DNA of 12,131 bases, taken from an uncultured Erysipelotrichaceae bacterium. GTDB lineage: Bacteria > Bacillota_I > Bacilli_A > Erysipelotrichales > Erysipelotrichaceae. Positions 6,249 to 12,131 of this stretch are shown one piece after another (within the stretch, counting starts at the first letter, position 1; each line of letters starts with the position of its first letter). A model generated the notes under the pieces. The model saw nothing but the letters and a program-made list of their open reading frames with translations. It was not told where the DNA came from and did no database searches. The translations under genes and the position numbers were made by a program. The stretch is from positions 1-12,131 of the forward strand of contig CALBJM010000059.1 in NCBI GenBank assembly GCA_937893225.1. The letters are read 5' to 3'.

Positions 6249-8680
6249 TGTATATATTTTAATACATCACTTAAAATGTTGGAATCCCTCATTCCTGTTA
6301 CATATCCATGTAAAGAATCTGCTTTCTTCTTTAACATTGCAGCATGTTGATTCACAAAAATACGACATGGATATTTAGCATTTTTTGCTTCCTGTATTAA
6401 ATTTACTGCTGAAGAATTGCCATCCAAAGCTAACAATACAGATGACCGTCTTTTAAACACTTCATAACTTACGGACTTATAAATGCCCATATTACTCGTT
6501 TCAATTGCTACACGAATATGAACATCCGCCTTACTTAATGCACTTGCTTCACTTTCTTTCATAACACTCGGTACAAACGCATATATATCAAATTTCCCAT
6601 GGTTTTGTTGAATAAGATATCTCTCATACCCTTTCATTGTATTTCCTATAACAAATATCGTTTTTGCAGGATCACATTTTTCTAGCAAACCATCTATTAA
6701 TTTTTTATATTCATGCAATACCTTAGTAACATGAGTATCGTTGTTAAAACTCCCACCAGCTATAATAATAGGCATTTTATTGCTCGGCATTTCTTTTATC
6801 TGATGGCTAAATAGAGTATTTGATCCACATACATCTGCTTTCTGCATAAAAGAAGTAGAAGGTGTAAACGATACCATCCTTTCTTGGTATATTTCTTCCA
6901 TTGTCTTTTCTTTCAACAAATTTTGTAAATATTGCTTTTTCTTTGCAAAACTATCTTTTGCTTGTTGAATAACACTTTTCTCAACAATACACATTTTTTG
7001 CATATCTTCGTCCGTTAGACGCAATACTTTTTGTAAAGTCAATTGTTCATCTATAGAATCTGTCCCATACAAAGCGCCACCATCTGTTCCTTGTACACAA
7101 GAAATTCCATGATTTAAATACTGTTTTAAAGGATGGTGTGATAAGTCTGACAAATTATTCAGTCTCACATTCGAAGTGATTTGAAACTCCAATATAACAT
7201 TCTTTTCTCGAATATACTCCATCAATCGTTTTCCTTTATCACTTGATAAATTCGCAGTATATAAACCATGTCCTATACGCATCTTAGGCATTGCTTGTCC
7301 ATAGGATAAGGACTCTTCTACACAACGAATACTATAGTAAACATTATCCAACAAAGAATCGTTCTCACCCGCATGAATACGTATCACAAAAGAAGGATCT
7401 AATGCAGCAATATGTGTCAATTCTTTGATCAATGGACGCAATTGGCGAATATCATTGATTTCTTCCCCTACAATATCACTTCCAGCTACGTATGGATCTA
7501 GCAAGACTCCATACAAAGCTTTTAAATTTTCTTCATAATTATTTACTGGTATTTTATCTCGAATGATCGTTAATGGTATTCTGCGAAATGCCGCAAGAAA
7601 ACGAATCATGACACCTGTTTCAGCATACACTTTTGGCATAATATCATGTACTTGTTGTAACATTTTGATTGCTTCTTTTTCTTTCACAAGTGTCGTGTCG
7701 GATATTTCTGCATAAGTAATACCTGTTCTTTGATATTGTCTAGCAATCCACAATAATTTATTTTGAAACAATGTATTCTTATGATATGTTTCACTTCTTT
7801 CATCCTCTAACATTTTCCATAGTGCTTTTTGGATATCCGCATCAGGAATCTGTTCAATGTGTTTAAATTGTATTTTATTTGTACTTTCTACACCTTTTGT
7901 AAAAACGTATCTATACAAATACACTTTCTCCAAGTTTGTAAATACAGCTTGTCCATCTTTCATAACAGAAAGTGATGCACGAATTTTAGCAATATTCCAT
8001 GCTGCATTAGAAATATTATTCAATACCAAGTCCGCAAAATTAATAAACGTATGATCATCGATCCTACGATTCAAATATTTACCTTGCAAACCACAATTAT
8101 CATATTGTTTAGAAACAAGTTGTCTTTGCATAGAAAGAATATCCCATTGTTGCTGAGAACATTTCAAATCTAGTTTTTTAATATAATAAAGCGGATAACG
8201 AATTTGATGACGAATACCTAATGCTATCAAAATATCTGGTTTTAAATTTGCATTCATGTGCGTATGCAAATCTGTATGAAATTTATTTTCGCGTAGAATA
8301 AATGTTTTCACTATGCTTTTCATAAAAGAAAGAGAATAGTTCTTTGTTTGTGACATAAGCGTCTTAGAAATTGCAGGAATCGAAGCACGTCTTTCAATTC
8401 TTCCATCTGGATAAATATTAGCAATTTTTGTGTCTAACAAATGGAAAATATAAACCAGATTTCCTTCATCATTATAGTAACAAGGAATTTCTCCACGCAT
8501 GACTTTTAAACCATTCTCATCATACGAAATAGGCACATTGCACATACGTGCTAGATTTGAAATCAGGTTTCCCGTTGCGTGATTAGGTGTACGTAAACAA
8601 TAGGTCAATTGATCATTCTGCATATATAGATCAACAATAATATCTTTTTCTTGATCAAGATAAAAATGTGCAAAATACAT
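6245..8680 (-). CDS. Adenosine-deaminase-like enzyme with C-terminal SLOG/Rossmann-like domain
   Basis: Protein of 811 residues, more than twice a typical adenosine deaminase (about 340). Seen: an unassigned N-terminal region (1-130); metal-binding HTH (H139, H141) in DLHTHMN; HAGEN (436-440; metal-ligand His436, catalytic Glu439); GHG (H471); TSNVRLN (502-508); HPL; and GTDGG (531-535) with metal-ligand D533. The order and spacing match the ADA/AMP-deaminase family, with about 100 extra residues between the first His pair and HAGE. The usual second Asp (TDDP) is Gly534. The C-terminal part (about 635-811) has IIIAGGSF, VIGN, a helix-rich middle with ADVHIRVA, and a SSVLLALDGN strand, resembling a SLOG/DprA-like nucleotide-binding Rossmann fold; this is inferred. 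First gene of a three-gene operon. Strong ribosome-binding site GGAGG at 8688-8692, seven bases from the ATG. Substrate unknown; a metal-dependent nucleoside or nucleotide deaminase is most likely. Confidence 0.8.
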   Translation of the reverse strand: MYFAHFYLDQEKDIIVDLYMQNDQLTYCLRTPNHATGNLISNLARMCNVPISYDENGLKVMRGEIPCYYNDEGNLVYIFHLLDTKIANIYPDGRIERRASIPAISKTLMSQTKNYSLSFMKSIVKTFILRENKFHTDLHTHMNANLKPDILIALGIRHQIRYPLYYIKKLDLKCSQQQWDILSMQRQLVSKQYDNCGLQGKYLNRRIDDHTFINFADLVLNNISNAAWNIAKIRASLSVMKDGQAVFTNLEKVYLYRYVFTKGVESTNKIQFKHIEQIPDADIQKALWKMLEDERSETYHKNTLFQNKLLWIARQYQRTGITYAEISDTTLVKEKEAIKMLQQVHDIMPKVYAETGVMIRFLAAFRRIPLTIIRDKIPVNNYEENLKALYGVLLDPYVAGSDIVGEEINDIRQLRPLIKELTHIAALDPSFVIRIHAGENDSLLDNVYYSIRCVEESLSYGQAMPKMRIGHGLYTANLSSDKGKRLMEYIREKNVILEFQITSNVRLNNLSDLSHHPLKQYLNHGISCVQGTDGGALYGTDSIDEQLTLQKVLRLTDEDMQKMCIVEKSVIQQAKDSFAKKKQYLQNLLKEKTMEEIYQERMVSFTPSTSFMQKADVCGSNTLFSHQIKEMPSNKMPIIIAGGSFNNDTHVTKVLHEYKKLIDGLLEKCDPAKTIFVIGNTMKGYERYLIQQNHGKFDIYAFVPSVMKESEASALSKADVHIRVAIETSNMGIYKSVSYEVFKRRSSVLLALDGNSSAVNLIQEAKNAKYPCRIFVNQHAAMLKKKADSLHGYVTGMRDSNILSDVLKYIQ

Positions 8681-8687
8681 TCCTCGT

Positions 8688-8692
8688 CCTCC
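8688..8692 (-). promoter_or_regulatory. Ribosome-binding site of the deaminase-like gene
   Basis: Minus strand reads GGAGG, seven bases before the ATG at 8680. An ATG at the front of this block is out of frame, so the start at 8680 is preferred. A weak -10-like TAAAAT lies at 8708-8713; its -35 position falls in the preceding terminator and is poor, so promoter assignment is tentative. Confidence 0.7.
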
Positions 8693-8725
8693 ATTTTTTT
8701 AAATGGTATTTTACAACTAGCCTAT

Positions 8726-8754
8726 AAAAAAAGGAAGGAATTCTCATTCCTTCC
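8726..8754 (-). terminator. Intrinsic terminator of gpmI
   Basis: Nine-bp perfect stem (8733-8741 with 8746-8754) with a TCTC/GAGA loop, followed on the minus strand by seven T. It begins about ten bases after the gpmI stop codon at 8765-8767. It separates gpmI from the deaminase operon. Confidence 0.88.
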
Positions 8755-8764
8755 AAAAGAAATA

Positions 8765-10330
8765 TTACTTAATAATTGCCTCAAGCCACTGTTCTGGATA
8801 ATCTTCATATCCAAGAATCTTACATACAGTTGCGGCAACATTTGCTAAACCAAAGTCACCATCCTTGCATTCTGTTCCTTCAGGACCATTGTAAACTGCA
8901 AATGGAACTTTTGCGAGAGAATGAGATGTTTTAGGATTACCCTTCTTATCCAACATTTCATCAGAATTACCATGATCTGCCATAACAAGTAAAGTATAAT
9001 CATACTTCTTACAAGCATCCATGATTCTTCTCAAGTTAAGATCTACAGATTCAACACCAATAATCGTAGCTTCGTAGTTACCTGTATGGCCAACCATATC
9101 ACCATTTGGATAGTTGCAGCGAATAAACTGATACTTGCCAGAAGCAATAGCCTCTTCCATCTTTTCTGTAACTTCTGTAGCCTTCATCCATGGCTTTTGA
9201 TCAAATGGAATAACATCTGATGGAACTTCTTCCCAAGTTTCTAATTCTTCAGAGAACTTATCAGATCGATTACCATTCCAGAAATACGTCATATGTCCAA
9301 ATTTCTGTGTTTCAGATACAGCATAAGATTTAACACCCTTCTGAACTAAGAATTCAGACATTGTATGTTCAATGTGTGGTGGTTCAACGAGGAAGTTCTT
9401 TGGTAAGTGAAGATCTCCATCATACTGCAACATACCAGCATAATAAACCTTAGGCTTCTTGACCATATCAAACTTATCAAAGTTATCCATATAGTCAAAG
9501 CACTTAGAGAATTCAACAGCTCTATCACCTCTAAAGTTAAAGAGAATAACAGAATCCCCATCATCAATCGTACCAACAGGTGTGTCACCATTAGCAATAA
9601 CAAATCCTGGGAGATACTGGTCTGTATAGTTTCCTTCAGCTCTATATGTTTCAATAGCTTCTCTTGTAGAAGCAAACTTTCTGCCATCACCCATTACATG
9701 AATGTGCCAACCTCTTTCAACCATGGACCAATCTGCTTCATAACGATCCATTGTAATTTCCATACGACCACCACCAGAAGCGATGCATCCATGGAATGTA
9801 TCATCATTCAATTCTTTGAATGTTTCCTCTAATTGATCAACATACTGTAATGCACTTGTTTCAGGAACATCACGACCATCCAACAATGCATGTACTCTAA
9901 CTTCCTTGATACCTTCCTTCTTAGCTTCCTTGATCATCGCAATCAAATGAGAAATATTGGAATGTACGTTACCATCAGAAAGTAAACCAACAAAATGTAA
10001 TTTACCATCATGACTCTTCAAATAATCTACAGCACCTGTCCATGCTGAAGACTTATAAATATCTCCACTTTCAATAGATTCATTAACGAGCTTAGCTCCC
10101 TGAGAATAAATCTGTCCACAACCCAAAGCATTATGTCCAACTTCAGAGTTACCCATATCAGAATCACTTGGTAAACCTACTGCTACACCACTTGCTTTGA
10201 TTGTTGTATGTGGCCACTTTGTCATTAATTCCTCAATTTGAGGCTTGTAGGCATGCATCACTGCATTACCATTGTCTTTGTCTGTCCAGCCTACGCCGTC
10301 CATGACAACTAATACTACTGGTTTTGCCAT
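8765..10330 (-). CDS. gpmI: 2,3-bisphosphoglycerate-independent phosphoglycerate mutase (plant-type branch)
   Basis: Glycolytic enzyme of 521 residues that interconverts 3- and 2-phosphoglycerate without a bisphosphoglycerate cofactor, using two metal ions (commonly Mn2+) and a phosphoserine intermediate. Seen: MDGVG (D11, metal), DMGNSEVGHNALG (S62, phosphoryl acceptor), NVHSN (H123), LLDGRD (R153, D154), GGGRMEITMDRYEADW (186-201), FNFRGDRA (R267, R270), PNGDMVGHTGN (D411, H415), MADHGNSDEM (D452, H453) and TSHS (H470). All expected catalytic residues are present and the length is normal, so it should be active. VGLPSDSDMGNSEVGHNALG and GGGRM..TMDRYE..W are features I associate with the plant/trypanosomatid branch rather than the Bacillus type. 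It uses AAG, AAC and TTC codons more than its neighbours, as expected for a highly expressed gene. Monocistronic, with its own promoter, ribosome-binding site and terminator. Confidence 0.97.
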   Translation of the reverse strand: MAKPVVLVVMDGVGWTDKDNGNAVMHAYKPQIEELMTKWPHTTIKASGVAVGLPSDSDMGNSEVGHNALGCGQIYSQGAKLVNESIESGDIYKSSAWTGAVDYLKSHDGKLHFVGLLSDGNVHSNISHLIAMIKEAKKEGIKEVRVHALLDGRDVPETSALQYVDQLEETFKELNDDTFHGCIASGGGRMEITMDRYEADWSMVERGWHIHVMGDGRKFASTREAIETYRAEGNYTDQYLPGFVIANGDTPVGTIDDGDSVILFNFRGDRAVEFSKCFDYMDNFDKFDMVKKPKVYYAGMLQYDGDLHLPKNFLVEPPHIEHTMSEFLVQKGVKSYAVSETQKFGHMTYFWNGNRSDKFSEELETWEEVPSDVIPFDQKPWMKATEVTEKMEEAIASGKYQFIRCNYPNGDMVGHTGNYEATIIGVESVDLNLRRIMDACKKYDYTLLVMADHGNSDEMLDKKGNPKTSHSLAKVPFAVYNGPEGTECKDGDFGLANVAATVCKILGYEDYPEQWLEAIIK

Positions 10331-10341
10331 AAAAATTTTTA

Positions 10342-10366
10342 ATCTCCTTTTAGCACTACAAATATA
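10342..10366 (-). promoter_or_regulatory. gpmI promoter and ribosome-binding site
   Basis: Minus strand shows TGCTATATT, an extended -10 with hexamer at 10361-10366, predicting transcription start near 10354. The -35 at 17-bp spacing is weak (GCGTCA). AAAGGAGAT at 10342-10350 is the ribosome-binding site, with a rather long spacing of 13 bases from GGAG to the ATG at 10330. The leader would be only about 24 bases, leaving no room for a riboswitch. Confidence 0.6.
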
Positions 10367-10414
10367 GCATATTTCCTAAAATCTGACGCACAGAATTGCT
10401 CAAAAAATCACAAC

Positions 10415-12131
10415 TCATGGACAAACTTTCTCTGTTTCAATCAAAAATGTCACACTACCACTCTGTCCATCTAACAATTCTGTATATGTCTGGTATGACT
10501 TTTCAGCCTGACGCAATTGTTGTATAGAAGAAAGCAATCTTCCACTCTCTTTTCCCTTTTCTTTCAATTTCTGCAGAACAGTTGCATTCATTTCACCTAT
10601 TCCACTTTGATACTTTGTTAAGCCAGAAACAAACTTCTGTAAAGCTTCACGAACCAATGTATTCTTTTCCATTGCTTGTTGAGTAGAAGAAGCGACTACT
10701 TCAATGCCATCATCCAATTGTTGTAGACCATATGAAAGTGTCTCTGTACCTTGTGCTACAATTACACTAACTTGTTGTAATTGTACAAACTTTTGCTTCA
10801 CTTCAGAATATTGAGAAATATCCAAAGAATTCATTTTTGTAGAAATATCATCTATACAATCTAAAATAGATGTACTAATTTGGTATATGATAGAAAGTAA
10901 AGAAGCAAAATCATTCTGTACATCATTTCTTATACTTTCATCTTCTCCATTCTCCATGAGTATGCCATCGATTTTATCTTGTAAAGAACGTAGAGAAGTT
11001 TCCAATACATTCAGTTGTTGCACTTGCAAAGCAATGGCTTGCATATCTTGCTTTAAATCATCAATGATTGCATTTGAAGTATTATCAAATGCCGAAAAAT
11101 CCATCGCATCTAAAGCATCTTTCAAAGCATTTGCACTTTCTACCAATTGTGCAGTATTGTTAGACAAAGTATCTGCACCTTTCTGCAAACCTTGCAAACC
11201 ATCAAATAATGCCTCAACACCTTGCAAATACGCGTCTATTGCGGATTGTATTTCAGCATATCCATCACACAACTGTTTTCCACTATCTTCTAATGTATTT
11301 CCAATTTTTCCAACTTCCACAAAATCATCACTCATATCCTCTAAATCTTGCAGATTTTCTTTATTCAATTCAGAAAACAAACTATTCGATACCAATGTTT
11401 CAATAAAATCTAACGAAAAATTTGTCGTATCTGCTTCGACTTCCACATAATTTGGTATATCTATGGATACATCTTCATAAGATGAAAGAGCAAGATCTTC
11501 TTGTAAACTAGGCATTGCTAGACCCATAACAATAGATGTGGTATCATTTTTGGAAATCTTACCATTTTTCACAACAACATTGCTAAAAGAATCTCCTAGT
11601 ATCAAAACACTCAAGCAAACAAATGGAATATGTACATTTTCATACGCAGTTTGATTAGAATAATCTAATAGAATTTTAATATGTCCACTTTTTCCAGCAA
11701 TATCTTCTGCTTGCACTTCTTGTCCATCTAGCCAATAGGACACTTGTAATGTTATAGGCAAGTCTTTATCAGATGTCCCAGAATAAGAAATATCTTTTCC
11801 AAGATTTTCAAACCAAATCGTTCCATCTTTCACTTCAAAAGATTCATTTCCATTTTTATTCACAATATTTTTTAAATTCGTTTTTTCTTCAATTGGACCA
11901 GTACCTACTATATCAGAAAGTGTTGTGTCTACCGTTATTTCTTCCGGATGCCCATACGCATCTGCCGCTACAGTGACACTTTCATCTTTTTGTTTGGCAA
12001 ATGTAGTTGAACTACCATCATATTTCCATGCACTTATATCTGTAGAAACACTTTTTTTCACATTACTTTCTTGAACTTGCGAACATCCAACTACACTCAA
12101 TACCATAGTACTAACAAGAAACAATCTTATC
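10415..12131 (-). CDS. Predicted lipoprotein with long coiled-coil tail, partial at N terminus
   Basis: 571 residues are visible and the frame stays open to the window edge, so the true start lies outside. Seen: a hydrophobic signal segment ending in a lipobox LSVVGC, whose Cys (codon near 12083) would be lipidated and anchor the protein outside the membrane. Residues about 45-250 (counted from the TTG at 12122-12124) form a beta-rich domain with repeated patterns such as ITVDTTLSDI, LKNIVNKNG, VSYWLDGQEV, AGKSGHI and VVVKNGKI. Residues about 255-550 are alpha-helical with regular L/A heptads (LQGLQKGADTL, LSYGLQQLDDGIEVV), resembling the Leu-x-x-Gly heptad proteins found with YhgE/Pip-like membrane proteins in Firmicutes. 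It is probably a cell-surface protein of unknown function. The last TGA overlaps a trivial ATG; no good terminator is seen before gpmI. Confidence 0.85.
   Translation of the reverse strand, partial: IRLFLVSTMVLSVVGCSQVQESNVKKSVSTDISAWKYDGSSTTFAKQKDESVTVAADAYGHPEEITVDTTLSDIVGTGPIEEKTNLKNIVNKNGNESFEVKDGTIWFENLGKDISYSGTSDKDLPITLQVSYWLDGQEVQAEDIAGKSGHIKILLDYSNQTAYENVHIPFVCLSVLILGDSFSNVVVKNGKISKNDTTSIVMGLAMPSLQEDLALSSYEDVSIDIPNYVEVEADTTNFSLDFIETLVSNSLFSELNKENLQDLEDMSDDFVEVGKIGNTLEDSGKQLCDGYAEIQSAIDAYLQGVEALFDGLQGLQKGADTLSNNTAQLVESANALKDALDAMDFSAFDNTSNAIIDDLKQDMQAIALQVQQLNVLETSLRSLQDKIDGILMENGEDESIRNDVQNDFASLLSIIYQISTSILDCIDDISTKMNSLDISQYSEVKQKFVQLQQVSVIVAQGTETLSYGLQQLDDGIEVVASSTQQAMEKNTLVREALQKFVSGLTKYQSGIGEMNATVLQKLKEKGKESGRLLSSIQQLRQAEKSYQTYTELLDGQSGSVTFLIETEKVCP

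Noticed and set aside
6245..8680. RADAR component RdrB (large adenosine deaminase of a phage-defence system)
   Set aside because: Size and ADA motifs are suggestive, but no RdrA-type AAA+ ATPase is adjacent, and the C-terminal Rossmann-like domain with SpeE-like and nuclease neighbours does not fit the known RADAR layout.
9407..9832. Plus-strand open frames inside gpmI, the lipoprotein and the GTPase gene
   Set aside because: They mirror well-supported minus-strand genes, lack ribosome-binding sites and have low-complexity translations.
10331..10414. Riboswitch or strong terminator between the lipoprotein gene and gpmI
   Set aside because: Only weak imperfect hairpins (for example around 10382-10398) without a T-run; the predicted gpmI leader is about 24 bases, too short for a riboswitch.
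10356..10418. A 20-codon ORF overlapping the lipoprotein stop (ATGA)
   Set aside because: Very short, no ribosome-binding site or domain character, and it runs into the gpmI promoter; most likely chance.
12122..12124. TTG at 12122-12124 as the start of the lipoprotein
   Set aside because: The frame is open to the window edge with a basic residue (Arg) before the hydrophobic stretch, as in a normal signal peptide; the real start is most likely outside the window.

Overview
The window is a compact, AT-rich stretch in which every convincing gene lies on the minus strand, so transcription runs from high to low coordinates. Gene style (4-bp ATGA overlaps, short gaps, intrinsic terminators with short T-runs), protein families and low G+C fit a Bacillota (Firmicutes) chromosome. 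A gut anaerobe of the Erysipelotrichia/Clostridia type is my best guess, inferred from protein style and not from any marker gene. I see no rRNA, tRNA, CRISPR array, insertion sequence, phage gene or gene-free stretch longer than about 110 bases.

Layout in order of transcription. (1) 12131-10415: a predicted lipoprotein with a long coiled-coil tail, cut at its N terminus by the window edge. (2) 10330-8765: gpmI, cofactor-independent phosphoglycerate mutase, with its own extended -10 promoter and strong terminator. It carries signatures of the plant/trypanosomatid branch rather than the Bacillus branch. (3) 8680-4786: a three-gene operon joined by two ATGA overlaps. It encodes an 811-aa adenosine-deaminase-like enzyme with a C-terminal Rossmann/SLOG-like domain, a spermidine-synthase-like Rossmann protein, and an MmcB-like PD-(D/E)XK protein with a C-terminal zinc ribbon. 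It ends in a terminator. (4) 4746-844: a second three-gene operon. It encodes a TetM/EF-G-like GTPase fused to a C-terminal YacP/Rae1-type NYN ribonuclease domain, a putative alpha/beta-hydrolase esterase, and a seven-helix membrane protein. It also ends in a terminator. (5) 806-30: an ADP-ribosyltransferase-like protein with a clear R-S-E triad.

The most interesting item is the GTPase-NYN fusion. TetM-type GTPases and Rae1 both act at the ribosomal A site, so one polypeptide could bind a stalled ribosome by its EF-G-like body and cut the mRNA with its tail. The loop that TetM uses to dislodge tetracycline is not conserved, which argues against plain tetracycline protection. The second is the deaminase-SLOG/SpeE-like/nuclease operon, which joins a nucleoside-processing enzyme, a possible nucleotide-sensing domain and a nuclease-fold protein; a nucleotide-signalling or conflict role is conceivable but unproven. 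The third is the intracellular R-S-E ADP-ribosyltransferase. The genes at 4746 and 806 both lack a convincing Shine-Dalgarno sequence and have a -10-like hexamer placed so that transcription would start on the A of the ATG, which suggests leaderless mRNAs.
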